A stretch of 46,802 nucleotides of DNA from Thermoleophilaceae bacterium (GCA_030447905.1 JAUJNZ010000012.1:1-46802); one strand, 5' to 3'; shown: positions 7,270 through 20,519, numbered from the stretch's first letter. The notes: generated by a model from the sequence alone, not told the origin. Program-made: numbers and translations.

Positions 7270-8541
7270 CTAGGCCCGGCGCTCCATCGACTCGGCGTGG
7301 ACACCGAACCCCTCCGCCCGCGCGAGCACAGCCCCCGCCTTCGCGAGCTCGGCCGCCGCCCCGCCCGCAAGCGTCACGCGCGCCATCCTCCGCCGGAAGG
7401 TCGCCACCGACAGGGCGCTGGCATAGCGGGCTGCCCCGCCCGTGGGCAGCACGTGGTTAGACCCCGCGACGTAGTCGCCAAAGGCGGTGCCCGCGTCGCG
7501 GCCGACGAACAGCGCGCCCGCCGAGCGCACTCCCCCCGCCAGGGCCTCGACCTCGCTCCCGACGACCTCGAGATGCTCCGGCGCGATCAGGTCCCCCACG
7601 GCCAGAGCGGCACTCGGGTCGGGGGCCCGGACGAGCGCGAGCGGCGGCGCGTCGACGGCCGGCTCGCTCGCCGAGGCCGCCTCGACCGTCCGCTCGACCT
7701 CGTCGAGCAGAGCGGCATCGTCGCTGACGAGCGCCAGCAGGCTTCCCGGCCCGTGCTCGGACTGGGCGAGCAGGTCGAGGGCGACGAGCCGCGCGTCGGC
7801 CTCCGCCCCGGCCACGACCACGAGCTCGCTCGGCCCCGCGATCCCGTCGATCCCGACCTGTCCCACGACCTGTCGCTTCGCCTCCTGCACCCAGGCGCTG
7901 CCCGGCCCGACGATCACGTCGGCGGCCGGGACCAGGTCCGTCCCGTGGGCGAGCGCGGCGATCGCCTGCGCCCCGCCGATGCGGTAGACGTCGTCGACCC
8001 CACACAGCCCGCAGGCGCCGAGGATGACCGGATGGGCCTCTCCGTCCCGCCCGGGCGGCGCGCAGACCGCGAGCTCCTCGACGCCGGCCACGCGTGCCGT
8101 GACCGCGCACATCACGACCGTCGATGCATAGGGCGCCCGTCCGCCGGGCACGTAGGCGGCCGCGCGCCGGAGCGGAAGCTCGGCGATCTCCACCTGCTGG
8201 CCTTGGGGGAGGGACACCATCGCCCCCTCGCGCAGCGACGCGCGCGCCACCTGCTCGACGTTGTCCATCGCCGTGCCCAGCGCGTCCGCGAGCGACGGCT
8301 CCAGAGCTCGCCTCGCGGCGTCGATCTCCTCGGCGCCGACCCGCACGCGGTCGGGCGGCACGTCGGCCCCGTCAAACCGCGCGGTCAGCTCGCGGATGGC
8401 CCCGTCGCCGCGCTCGCGCACCGCGCGCACGATCGCCCGCACGTCCGCCTCGATCTCGGGCGGCGGCGGACTCAGCGCGCGCACCGCGCCCGCGGTGCTT
8501 GCCTCCTCGCCGGACTCGGTATCGAGGCGCACGATCCGCAC
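7270..8541 (-). CDS. hisD: Histidinol dehydrogenase
   Basis: 423 aa. It oxidises L-histidinol to L-histidine in two NAD-dependent steps, the last steps of histidine synthesis, and is a cytoplasmic Zn enzyme. Family motifs are in order: YVPGGRAPYAS, VYRIGGAQAIAALAHGT, VDKI-type region here IDGIAGPSE, LLAQSEHGPGS carrying the Zn-binding Gln/His, APEHLE with the catalytic Glu/His, and AGSNHVLPTGGAARYASALS near the end. The GTG at 8541 is preceded by GAGGAGG at good distance; an upstream GTG at 8547 would overlap the hisG stop as GTGA. It is the last gene of the murA-hisZ-hisG-hisD run. Length is typical. Confidence 0.97.
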   Translation of the reverse strand: MRIVRLDTESGEEASTAGAVRALSPPPPEIEADVRAIVRAVRERGDGAIRELTARFDGADVPPDRVRVGAEEIDAARRALEPSLADALGTAMDNVEQVARASLREGAMVSLPQGQQVEIAELPLRRAAAYVPGGRAPYASTVVMCAVTARVAGVEELAVCAPPGRDGEAHPVILGACGLCGVDDVYRIGGAQAIAALAHGTDLVPAADVIVGPGSAWVQEAKRQVVGQVGIDGIAGPSELVVVAGAEADARLVALDLLAQSEHGPGSLLALVSDDAALLDEVERTVEAASASEPAVDAPPLALVRAPDPSAALAVGDLIAPEHLEVVGSEVEALAGGVRSAGALFVGRDAGTAFGDYVAGSNHVLPTGGAARYASALSVATFRRRMARVTLAGGAAAELAKAGAVLARAEGFGVHAESMERRA

Positions 8542-8543
8542 GC

Positions 8544-9218
8544 TCACCTCCTCACCTCGCGGATTCGTCCCACGATCTCGTCCATGGCCGCCGCCTTGAG
8601 CTTGTGAGCCACCGGATTGGCGATCAGCCGCGCCGTGGAGGCGACGATCTCCTCGCGCACCTCGAGGCTGTTCTCGACGAGCGTGCGCCCGGTGGCGGTG
8701 AGGTCGACGATCGCGTCCACGAGGCCGGTGAGCGGGGCGAGCTCGACCGAGCCCTTGACCTCGACGATGTCGGCCTGGCGGCCCGTCTCGGTGAAGTGCC
8801 GTGCGGCGATGTGTGGGTACTTCGTGGCCACCCGCGCCAGGCCGAGCCGGCGCAGCGACTCCTCGAGGGCGTCGTCGCCCGCTCGGGCCGCCACCACCAT
8901 TCGACACTCGCCGTAGTGCAGGTCGAGCAGCTCGTAGACCTCGCGATCCCGGCTTTCGAGCAGGACGTCCTTGCCCGTGACCCCGAGGTCGGCCGCACCC
9001 CACTCCACGTAGGTCGGCACGTCGCTGGGGCGCACGGTGACGATCCGCTCGACGCCACCCCCGAGGCCCGAGCCCGAGAACAGCAGCCGCCTCGGGCTCG
9101 CGCGCACCTCGCTCGTGTCGATGCCGAGAGCGTCGAGGAGATCGAGCGTCTGACCGAACAGCGCCCCCCGGGGCACGGCCAGCGTGAGACCCATTGCGGC
9201 CGTGGCGGCTTCGCTCAC
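8544..9218 (-). CDS. hisG: ATP phosphoribosyltransferase, short-form catalytic subunit
   Basis: 224 aa. It joins ATP and PRPP in the first committed step of histidine synthesis. It has LAVPRGALFGQTLDLLD at the N-terminus, DLGVTGKDVLLE, the YPHIAARHF and VKGSVELAPLTGLVDAIVDL segments of the PRPP site, and TGRTLVEN near the end. At about 220 residues it is the short form, lacking the regulatory ACT-like domain, and therefore needs HisZ, whose gene is directly upstream. The GTG at 9218 overlaps the hisZ stop by 4 bp (GTGA). An ATG at 9194 is the alternative start and gives 216 aa. Confidence 0.95.
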   Translation of the reverse strand: MSEAATAAMGLTLAVPRGALFGQTLDLLDALGIDTSEVRASPRRLLFSGSGLGGGVERIVTVRPSDVPTYVEWGAADLGVTGKDVLLESRDREVYELLDLHYGECRMVVAARAGDDALEESLRRLGLARVATKYPHIAARHFTETGRQADIVEVKGSVELAPLTGLVDAIVDLTATGRTLVENSLEVREEIVASTARLIANPVAHKLKAAAMDEIVGRIREVRR

Positions 9219-10186
9219 AACAGGCGCTCCTCGGCCGCCTGCGCGGCGTGCACCCGCTGCAGGTCGAGGGCGATGCCGCACGCGGCGAGCGGCGTCCCGA
9301 ACCGCCCGAGCAGCTCGTCGTAGCGACCCCCTCCTCCGAGCGCGTAGCCCACCGCGGGGTCGTAGACCTCGAGCACCGCACCCGTGTAGTAGCCGAGCTC
9401 GCGCAGGAGCCCGAGGTCGAGGATCACCCGCTCGCCGGCGCCCCGCTCGGCCAGGAGCTCGTGCAGCTCCCGCAGTCCCTCGACGGCGCGCGCGACCGGC
9501 CCCCCGGCGCGGTCGAGCACCTCGGGGCCCCCGCGCAGGGATGGGAGGGTGACGAGCAGCTCCCGCGCCGCCGGGGAGAGGCCGATCGCCTCGGCGTCGA
9601 CCTCGAGGGCCACGAGGTCGCGCCGCGACAGGTGCTCGAGCAGAGGACCGCGGCGCTCGGGCGGGACCTCTAGCTCCGCCAGCAGCTCGCGCAGCAACGA
9701 GCCATCCCCGATGCCGATGCGATGACGCCGCAGTCCCGCCTCCTCGAGGGCACCGAGGACGAGCGCCACGACCTCGGCATCGCCCTCCGGTGCCCGCGGC
9801 CCGATCAACTCGATCCCGCCCTGCAGGAACTCGCGAGACTGGCCGCGCCCGCGTTCGACGGCCCGGTGGGAGTGGGCGAAGTAGCACAGGCGCACCGGCG
9901 GGCTAACGCCGCCGTAGCGGGTGGCCACGAGCCGGGCGATCGAGACGGTCATGTCGGAGCGCAGCACGAGCACCCGCCCGCGCTCGTCGAACAGCCGGTA
10001 GACCCCCGCCCGTGCCGCACGCTCGTCGCCCCGGCGCATGGTGTCCTCGTACTCCACGGACGGCGTCCACACCTCGCCGTAGCCGGCGGCGTCGAAGCTC
10101 GCTCGGAGACGGTCCGACAGCGCGCGCAGCTCGCGCATCTCGGTGGGGAGGACGTCGCGGGTCCCGGGGGGAAGCCGATCGATCAT
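9215..10186 (-). CDS. hisZ: ATP phosphoribosyltransferase regulatory subunit
   Basis: 323 aa, ATG at 10186. It resembles the catalytic core of histidyl-tRNA synthetase: LPPGTRDVLPTEMRE (motif 1 region), RSDMTVSIARLVATRY and REFLQGGIELIG (motif 2 region), and YYTGAVLEVYDP with LGGGGRYDELLGRFG (motif 3 side). It lacks the C-terminal anticodon-binding domain and is about 100 residues shorter than a HisRS, the usual HisZ situation. It pairs with short-form HisG, encoded next with a 4-bp overlap, to form the allosteric hetero-octamer. Misannotation as hisS is the main alternative, but the operon and length argue against it. Confidence 0.93.
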   Translation of the reverse strand: MIDRLPPGTRDVLPTEMRELRALSDRLRASFDAAGYGEVWTPSVEYEDTMRRGDERAARAGVYRLFDERGRVLVLRSDMTVSIARLVATRYGGVSPPVRLCYFAHSHRAVERGRGQSREFLQGGIELIGPRAPEGDAEVVALVLGALEEAGLRRHRIGIGDGSLLRELLAELEVPPERRGPLLEHLSRRDLVALEVDAEAIGLSPAARELLVTLPSLRGGPEVLDRAGGPVARAVEGLRELHELLAERGAGERVILDLGLLRELGYYTGAVLEVYDPAVGYALGGGGRYDELLGRFGTPLAACGIALDLQRVHAAQAAEERLL

Positions 10187-10223
10187 CGCTGCGGGGCCCC
10201 GGCCGCTCGCCGGGCGGCGAAGC

Positions 10224-11522
10224 CTATGCGGGTACCCGCTCGACGGCCACGCGCTCGATCCGCGCCCCGAGGTCGCGCAGGCGCTCGTCGATGCGCTCGT
10301 AGCCGCGGTCGATCTGGCGGATGTTGCCGATCTCCGACTCGCCGTCGGCACACAGCGCCGCGATGAGCAGCGCCATACCGGCGCGGATGTCGGGACTCTC
10401 CATGCGCTCGCCGTGAAGCCGGCGCGGTCCGCTCACGACCGCCCGGTGGGGATCGCAGAGCAGGACGCGCGCGCCCATGTTGATCAACTTGTCGACGAAG
10501 AACAACCGGTTTTCGAACATCTTCTCGTGGATGAGCACCATCCCGTCCGACTGGGTGGCGAGGGCGAGCGCGATGCTCGTGAGGTCGGCGGGGAAGGCGG
10601 GCCACGGGCCGTCCTCGATCTTCGAGACGGCGTCACCCGCGTCGTCCTTTATCCGCAGGCGCTGCCCCGAGGGCACGATCAGATCGCCGCCCTCGTACTC
10701 CATCCGGCACCCGAGGCGACCAAAGGCCAGGCGGGTCATCCTCAGGTCGTCGGAGTTCACGTCCTTTATGCGTAGCTCGCCGCCGGTCACCGCGGCGAGC
10801 GCCACGAAGCTGGCGATCTCGATGTAGTCGGGGCCGATGGTGTAATCGGCGCCGCCGAGCTCGGACCTCCCGTGGACGACCAGCACGTTCGAGCCGATGC
10901 CCTCGATGCGCGCGCCCATTGCGAGCAGGGTCCGAGCCAGGTCCTGGACATGGGGCTCCGAGGCGGCGTTGTGGATGACGGTCGACCCGGGCGTCAGGGC
11001 GGCGGCCATGAGGGCGTTCTCGGTTGCCATCACCGACGGCTCGTCCATGAAGAAGTCGCACGAAGACAGGCCGGCGGGGGCGTCGATGTAGTAGCGACCG
11101 TTGAGGTTGACCTCGGCCCCGAGGGCGCGGAAGGCGTCGAGGTGGGGATCGAGACGCCGGCGGCCGATGACGTCGCCGCCCGGCGGCGGCATGTGGGCTC
11201 GGCCAAAGCGGGCGAGCAGCGGTCCGGCGAGCAGGAACGAGGCGCGGATCGGCTCGCACAGGACCGGGTCGAACCCGTATGGATCGGCGTCGGCGGCACA
11301 CAGGGCGACCGTGTTCTCGTCGCGCCAGTCCCAGGCGACCCCCACCGACTCGAGCAGCCTGAGCATGGCGACGACGTCGCGGATGCGCGGCACGTTGCGC
11401 ACGACGAGCTCCTCCTCGGTGAGGAGGCTCGCCGCCAGGACGGGCAGGGCGGCGTTCTTGTTGCCGGCCGGGATGACCGTGCCGGAGAGCGGGTATCCGC
11501 CCTCGATGATGAACTTCTCCAT
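10224..11522 (-). CDS. murA: UDP-N-acetylglucosamine 1-carboxyvinyltransferase with Asp at the catalytic Cys position
   Basis: 432 aa, ATG at 11522. It transfers enolpyruvate from PEP to UDP-GlcNAc, the first committed step of peptidoglycan synthesis in the cytoplasm. It has AGNKNAALPVLAASLL near the N-terminus (Lys22/Asn23 of the PEP site), FLLAGPLLARFGRA, DYIEIASFVALAAVTGG, and PWPAFPADL. The loop that usually reads PGGCxIGxRPxDLH is here PGGDVIGRRRLDPH, placing Asp117 where fosfomycin alkylates Cys115 of E. coli MurA. Natural Asp variants (for example mycobacteria and Chlamydia) are active and fosfomycin-insensitive. It is the first gene of a four-gene run with hisZGD, an unusual pairing of cell wall and histidine genes. 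An in-frame upstream extension exists, but family alignment favours this ATG. Confidence 0.95.
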   Translation of the reverse strand: MEKFIIEGGYPLSGTVIPAGNKNAALPVLAASLLTEEELVVRNVPRIRDVVAMLRLLESVGVAWDWRDENTVALCAADADPYGFDPVLCEPIRASFLLAGPLLARFGRAHMPPPGGDVIGRRRLDPHLDAFRALGAEVNLNGRYYIDAPAGLSSCDFFMDEPSVMATENALMAAALTPGSTVIHNAASEPHVQDLARTLLAMGARIEGIGSNVLVVHGRSELGGADYTIGPDYIEIASFVALAAVTGGELRIKDVNSDDLRMTRLAFGRLGCRMEYEGGDLIVPSGQRLRIKDDAGDAVSKIEDGPWPAFPADLTSIALALATQSDGMVLIHEKMFENRLFFVDKLINMGARVLLCDPHRAVVSGPRRLHGERMESPDIRAGMALLIAALCADGESEIGNIRQIDRGYERIDERLRDLGARIERVAVERVPA

Positions 11523-11645
11523 CCTGGGGCCCTCTAGGTCGCCGGCGGCGGGGAGCGGTGAGAGAGTAGCGGAGGCCATGGCCACGGTTTCGCGCCGCCC
11601 GGGGGTCCTCCTTCCCCACGGCTAGTCTCGGGTAGCCTCGCGCGG

Positions 11646-12254
11646 ATGGACGTCTCCCGCGACGAGGCCTGGCGGCTGTTCTGCGAGTGGACGGAGTCCG
11701 ACTCGCTGCGAAAGCACGTCCTCGGCGTCGAGGCGGCGATGCGCGCCTACGCGCGCGAGGCTGGCGAGGACGAGGAGCTGTGGGCCGCGACGGGAATCCT
11801 CCACGACCTCGACTACGAGCGCTACCCCGATCCCGATATCGGACACCCCCGGATGGCGATCGAGGAGCTCGAGCGCCGCGCCTATCCGCCGGAGCTCGTC
11901 GACGCCGTCGCCGGCCACGCCGAGTACCTCGGCGTGCCACGCACGACCCCGCTCGCCAGAACCCTCTTTGCCGTCGACGAGCTTTCGGGCTTCGTCGCCG
12001 CGTGCGCGATGGTGCGCCCGGAGGGAATCCACGGCCTGACCCCGAAGTCGGTCAAGAAGAAGCTCAAGCAGCCGAGCTTCGCGGCGGGGGTCGATCGCGA
12101 GCAGGTGCGCCGCGGCGCCGACGAGCTCGGCGTGGAGTTCGACGCGCATGTGGCCCGGGTGATCGCGGCGATGGATGAGCGGGCGGGAGAGCTAGGCCTC
12201 GGGCGGGAGAGCACTGGCGGGGCGGGCCTGAGCCCGACGCCCGGGAGTGCCTAG
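11646..12254 (+). CDS. HD-domain protein (putative phosphohydrolase)
   Basis: 202 aa, ATG at 11646. HD-superfamily metal-dependent phosphohydrolases use a set of His/Asp ligands. Here these are His24 in LRKHVLGVEAAM, the HD pair at 53-54 in GILHDLDYE, His84/His91-region residues in the following helices, and Asp in AVDELSG. It resembles the HDIG family proteins of about 190 residues common in Clostridia and Actinobacteria. The substrate is unknown, and the Lys-rich patch SVKKKLKQPSF is typical of this subfamily. The C-terminal 25 residues are low complexity. It is alone on the plus strand, divergent from murA. Confidence 0.85.
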   Translation: MDVSRDEAWRLFCEWTESDSLRKHVLGVEAAMRAYAREAGEDEELWAATGILHDLDYERYPDPDIGHPRMAIEELERRAYPPELVDAVAGHAEYLGVPRTTPLARTLFAVDELSGFVAACAMVRPEGIHGLTPKSVKKKLKQPSFAAGVDREQVRRGADELGVEFDAHVARVIAAMDERAGELGLGRESTGGAGLSPTPGSA

Positions 12255-12311
12255 CGCCAGCGTCCGCCCGTCGGCGCTATCCAAGGTGGTCCATCGAGCA
12301 GAACTCAGGGA

Positions 12312-13018
12312 GATGGCCGGTCAACCGATCCGCATCATCGTCCTCGGCGCGACGAGACCGGCCAGGAGCTCCTCGACGAGGCAGTCCGCGTGCTCCCCCG
12401 ACGTGCTCGGAATCGACCTCGACCTCGAGCACCACGATCTATCTCTCCGAGCGCCGGCGGGAGACCGACAACCGCGTCGTCTCCGAGGCCGCCGAGGCCC
12501 TGCGGCGGCCCGCTTCGGCACCAAAGCCGCAACCGTGACGCCCGAGGGCAGCGACGACGTCGGCAGTCCGAACCGCCTCCTGCGCGAGCAGATCGACGGG
12601 CGGGTGATCGTCCGCACCGGACGTCGCATCCCCGGGGTGAATCCGATCGCCGGGATCCACCACCCGATCTCGGTCCCCTCTACGGGTCGATCGCCGGCGC
12701 GGAGTCGGTGCTGCTCGCCTTCGACGGCGACTACAGGGTGACGGCGGCGATGTCGGAGGCTCCCCACGGTACGGCGCCGGGCCTTCGGGGCAAGAACGTC
12801 GCGAACCGATACGATGATCCTTGCCTGCGCGCGTCCTCCACTACGTGGCCCAGGTCACCGGAGAACCGGAGCCCGAGACCGCTTCTCGAGCGATCTACGA
12901 CGCGGTGCTCGAGACGAGCGCCGCGGGCACCCGGACGCCCGACCTCGGCGGGGAGGCGTCCACGAGCGAGTTCACGGACGAGACGATCGCGCGCGTGAAG
13001 CGGAAGCTCGGGCCGTGA
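12312..13018 (+). pseudogene. icd: Decayed isocitrate dehydrogenase gene (icd remnant)
   Basis: Reading across frames recovers an isocitrate/isopropylmalate dehydrogenase: PIRIIVLG then ETGQELLDEAVRVL (frame change at about 12350), PDVLGIDLDLEHHDLSL, RRRETDNRVVSEAAEALRR, KAATVTPEGSDDVGSPNRLL, and VIVRTGRRIPGVNPIAGIHH. It then jumps to the far end: LYGSIAGAESVLLAFDGDYR, AEAPHGTAP-like (here SEAPHGTAPGLRGKNVAN), LLHYVAQVTGEPEPE and GTRTPDLGGEASTSEFTDE, stopping at 13018. At least three single-base shifts and one internal deletion of roughly 150 codons (around 12680) are needed, removing the catalytic Tyr/Lys and much of the Mg site. The product cannot be functional. Its 3' end overlaps the convergent DUF389 gene by 47 bp. 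Confidence 0.85.
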
Positions 13019-14018
13019 CCGCCTCGACCCCTTCGTCAGCGGACGCGGCCGAAGCCTGCGACCCGCCAGGCTCCGTTCTCCGCGCCCCGAGATGGCGGCG
13101 GAGGCGCACGAGGTAGAGAAGCCGCTGCAGGTAGAGGGTCGCGACGCCCGCGACCAGGATGGCTGCGAGGTTCAGCCCGAGCTGAAGCGCCGCCCCGCCC
13201 GCCTCGGGCCAGTCACCGTAGGCCGCCGCCAGCCCGAGGTTGCCGGCCGCGGGGATCGTCGCCACCGAGATCAGGACGCCGATGAGGGCCCCGGACTTGC
13301 TCGACGTGAGCGAGAGGATGCCCGCCGTCCCGGCCAGGTAGGCGACGATCACCGAGAACGCGTCCGGGTGGGAGATGAAGGCGGTCAGCGGGCGCGCCTG
13401 GTCGTCCAGCGTCTCCGGGCCGAGGCCGCTCAGGCGCAACAGCAGCGCGCCCAGGTAGGTCACGACTATCCCGACCGGGAAGCCGACGGCAAGCGCCGCG
13501 ACCGAGCGCCGCGCCAGCTCGCGGCGTCGGGCGACGAGCGCCACGCAGAAGCCGGCGATCGGGCCGAACTCCGGGCCGACGACCATCGCGCCGATGACGA
13601 GCACGGGCTGGCCGAGCAGCACGCCGACCGCGGCGATCAGCATCGCGATGACCATGAACGCCAGGAAGCTGACCGACAGCTCGGCCGACTCGGACGTCCG
13701 CTCCTCGACCTCCTCCCAGACGACCGCGTCCGAGGGGAGTCCGGCGGCCGCCTTCTCGGCGCGGCGCGCGGCCTCCGAGAGCGCGATGTCGATTTCTTCG
13801 ATCGCGATCGAGCCGTCCCGATCGATACCGAGGTCGCGCAGGTCGCCGAGGATGACGCTCGCGTCCTCGCGCGCCACGTCGCACAGGATCACGTCGCCGC
13901 TGGGCTTCCGCGCCGCGCCATGGAGGTGCACGACGTTGAGCACGCTCGGCGACGCTTCGAGCAGGTCGAGCGCTCGGTGGGCGCAGCGCGGCGGGGCGAC
14001 GATCCGCAGGTGGATCAC
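12972..14018 (-). CDS. DUF389-family membrane protein
   Basis: 348 aa, GTG at 14018. The N-terminal about 85 residues form a soluble ferredoxin-like fold (MIHLRIVAPPRCAHRALDLL). Then come five or six membrane segments, including SFLAFMVIAMLIAAVGVLLG, VLVIGAMVVGPEFGPIAGF and SGALIGVLISVATIPAAGNL. The GAMVVGPEFGP and SVATIPAAGN motifs mark the DUF389 (TIGR00341) family, whose function is unknown. The C-terminal about 40 residues are Ala/Arg-rich and run over the end of the icd remnant, so the original stop may have been lost. The start overlaps the upstream 98-aa gene by 4 bp (GTGA), indicating coupling. Confidence 0.9.
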   Translation of the reverse strand: MIHLRIVAPPRCAHRALDLLEASPSVLNVVHLHGAARKPSGDVILCDVAREDASVILGDLRDLGIDRDGSIAIEEIDIALSEAARRAEKAAAGLPSDAVVWEEVEERTSESAELSVSFLAFMVIAMLIAAVGVLLGQPVLVIGAMVVGPEFGPIAGFCVALVARRRELARRSVAALAVGFPVGIVVTYLGALLLRLSGLGPETLDDQARPLTAFISHPDAFSVIVAYLAGTAGILSLTSSKSGALIGVLISVATIPAAGNLGLAAAYGDWPEAGGAALQLGLNLAAILVAGVATLYLQRLLYLVRLRRHLGARRTEPGGSQASAASADEGVEAVTARASASRARSSRP

Positions 14019-14311
14019 GGGCCCGCTGCGGCGTGGCGCTCGAAGGGGGCGCCTTCCCCGCCCGGCTCGCAGAGGCCCGGCTCGAACCGGCGCCGGACCG
14101 CCTCCGTGATCGGGTTCTGCCGCCGCGTGGCCGTGTCGACGAAGACCTGGCGCACCTCAACCACGACGTTTCGGGTAGGGACCGATCCCTTGCGCCAGAG
14201 CCCGGTCGGCGCGATGTCGAAGTGGGTGAAGTCGTTGGCGTCGAAGCCCCCGCGCTTGAGGTCGCACGCCGAGTAGCGGACCGGCAGACGGTGGACGAAG
14301 GCCGAGGACAC
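14015..14311 (-). CDS. Hypothetical protein upstream of DUF389 gene
   Basis: 98 aa, GTG at 14311. It reads HRLPVRYSACDLKRGGFDANDF, then VVEVRQVFVDTATRRQNPITEAVRRRF. The opening is faintly like a hotdog-fold thioesterase, but the rest of such a domain is missing, so it may be a remnant. No membrane segment or Cys cluster is present. The 4-bp stop/start overlap with the DUF389 gene favours real translation. I do not recognise a family. Confidence 0.4.
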   Translation of the reverse strand: MSSAFVHRLPVRYSACDLKRGGFDANDFTHFDIAPTGLWRKGSVPTRNVVVEVRQVFVDTATRRQNPITEAVRRRFEPGLCEPGGEGAPFERHAAAGP

Positions 14312-14862
14312 CGAGACCAGCGTACCGGCGGCCGCGCTGCCTCCGGCGCGCGTTGGCCGGAGGCGACAGGTCGGCGCTGCAAGAGGGCGTGCAGCAGGGA
14401 CACGAGCGCCCGGCGCCCCTCATACGTTGTGCGAACGCATGTTCGCTTGCCTTCGGTCCTCTCGTCTCCGCCATCTTTTCCCCGAGCTTCTGGCGACGGC
14501 GTTGGAGCTCGTCACGCTCGGCGAGGTTCGTCTCGGCGTTGCGAGCGGGCCGCCCCGCTCCGGCGGCTTCCGGGGCGTCCGGCGACGCTTGCCCGCTCCG
14601 CGCAGCGGCGAACGGTCGGGTCGGGGAGCCTCGGCGTGCGGGCTGTTCGTGTTCCTCACGCCATCGGTCAGCCGGCGGAGGGATGCCTTCCTCGTGGCGG
14701 ACGCTCGAGCCTCGTGGCGTCGGCCAGCCCCGTCGCTCACCCAGCCGTCCCCTTCCGGTATCGCCACGACGAGAGCCGCCGAGTGACGCCGGTCTTCTGG
14801 CCTCCGCGCGCTCGGTCAGGAGCTCCGCGAGCGGCGGGCGGCGGGTCGGCTCTCTCGTCCGC
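14312..14862. other. 551-bp region without a supported gene
   Basis: All frames here give Arg/Ser/Pro-rich sequence with no recognisable domain. One minus-frame stretch near 14440-14520 reads like a short coiled coil (ERDELQRRRQKLGEKMAE) but has no good start or end. It contains the LexA-like box at 14432. It could be decayed coding DNA. Confidence 0.4.
14432..14445. promoter_or_regulatory. LexA/SOS-box-like palindrome
   Basis: CGAAC-GCAT-GTTCG is a perfect 5-4-5 palindrome. It matches the Gram-positive/actinobacterial LexA consensus core CGAAC-N4-GTTCG. No clear SOS gene lies beside it, so it may be an orphan or a chance match. Confidence 0.35.
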
Positions 14863-15246
14863 TCAGCTGATCTCCTCGAGCTCCCAGCCTTCGCCTCGCC
14901 GTCGCAGGACGACCCGGAGATCGCCGTCTCGAGACGCGGCGATCAGGTGGGCGCGGTCCTCGCTCACCCCGGGTCGGTCGTCGACCAGGACCAGCGAGAG
15001 GTCGTCGTAGCGCCAGTCTGGCCGCTCGGAGGCGACCGCCTCGCGGGCGGCTCGCTCGAGCCGATCACGGTCCCAGCCGCGGTCGGTGGCTCGCGCGAGC
15101 TCGAGAGCGCGGTCGGCCTCGGCGATGTGGTGGGCATACGCCGAGCGGCTGCGGCGCTGGCGGCGAAGGCTATATGCCAGTCCACCCAGGAAGAGGAGGG
15201 CGAGCGTCGCAGCGACGGCTACGAGGACGATGGCGAGCGCGGACAC
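14863..15246 (-). CDS. Hypothetical single-pass membrane protein
   Basis: 127 aa. The N-terminus is a membrane helix (ALAIVLVAVAATLALLFLGGLAYSL, about residues 3-27) followed by a basic stop-transfer RRQRRSR. A soluble part of about 95 residues contains helices rich in Arg/Glu and a short beta pattern (DDLSLVLVDDRP, DLRVVLRRRGEGWELEEIS). Base composition fits coding DNA. It lies just downstream of the rRNA operon terminator on the same strand. No family recognised. Confidence 0.6.
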   Translation of the reverse strand: MSALAIVLVAVAATLALLFLGGLAYSLRRQRRSRSAYAHHIAEADRALELARATDRGWDRDRLERAAREAVASERPDWRYDDLSLVLVDDRPGVSEDRAHLIAASRDGDLRVVLRRRGEGWELEEIS

Positions 15247-15305
15247 GAGTGGGGCAGTCTAGGGTGCGGCGCGGGGGGTCGGCGGCCGCGCCCGCCCACA
15301 GGTGA

Positions 15306-15335
15306 GAGGGAGCCGCTCCTCTGAGCGACTCCCTC
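15306..15335 (-). terminator. rRNA operon terminator hairpin
   Basis: On the minus strand a GAGGGAG/CTCCCTC stem continues through GCTC/GAGC around a short loop, starting about 10 bp after the 5S 3' end. No long T-run follows, as is common in very GC-rich genomes. Confidence 0.6.
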
Positions 15336-15344
15336 CGTCAAGGC

Positions 15345-15456
<112 letters not shown>

Positions 15457-15481
15457 AAGCGGAGGAGACCGAGCCCTTCCG

Positions 15482-15523
15482 CGCCGGGCCTTGAAAACCG
15501 CACAGTCGGCAAGTGGCAGCTGG
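15482..15523 (-). repeat. 3' arm of the 23S rRNA processing stem
   Basis: This spacer segment between 23S and 5S is largely complementary, in the transcript, to 18587-18631 in the 16S-23S spacer. Both carry the CTTGAAAACCGCAC / GTGCGGTTTTCAAG core. Such long stems bracket 23S and are cut by RNase III. Confidence 0.7.
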
Positions 15524-15536
15524 GAAAAAGAACCGT

Positions 15537-18535
<2,999 letters not shown>

Positions 18536-18586
18536 GACGGTGATCTCCACGGTCCGTACGGCAAACGCCGATGGACCGGTAAATGC

Positions 18587-18631
18587 CCAGCTTTACTACT
18601 TGCCAACGTGTGCGGTTTTCAAGGACCGGCG
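18587..18631 (-). repeat. 5' arm of the 23S rRNA processing stem, in a tRNA-free spacer
   Basis: Complementary to 15482-15523 across the 23S gene (shared core GTGCGGTTTTCAAGG). The whole 16S-23S spacer (18536-18768) is about 230 bp and contains no tRNA, as is usual in Actinobacteria. Confidence 0.7.
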
Positions 18632-18664
18632 AGGAGTGCGCCCGCCGAGGCACTCCCGGCGGCC

Positions 18665-18686
18665 GGTCTCTCAAAACTCAGCAGCG
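18665..18686 (-). repeat. 3' arm of the 16S rRNA processing stem
   Basis: The 22-nt segment with core AAAACTCAGCAGCG on the plus strand is the inverted counterpart of 20520-20541 in the leader. The two would pair over 19 or more of 22 positions in the precursor, forming the RNase III stem around 16S. Confidence 0.7.
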
Positions 18687-18765
18687 CTGACTCGGGCTCG
18701 GTCGACGTTCCAGGTGCGCCCGCGCCGCGATGGGCGACGGGCACGACTCCCTAGAAGGAGCTCCC

Positions 18766-20318
<1,553 letters not shown>

Positions 20319-20519
20319 ACCTGCTTGTTGGTCCGGCACCCTGAGGCGCCGTCTCACGGTCTTGATGGAAAGCTGTCAGTCCGCTGTGGCCGACCGAGTA
20401 CACCGTGGCCGGCCCGGACTCGACGGGTCTGACTTCTTGTTGACCGTGACCCCAGCTGGCTGGTGGGTCACGGCTTCGAACCTGAGCGCGACCGTGCTCT
20501 CTCGAGCGTCGGTCGCACA

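Noticed and set aside
7048-8607. 519-codon plus-strand frame across hisD
   Set aside because: Antisense to a gene with full HisD motifs; its composition is Arg/Pro/His-rich with no domain.
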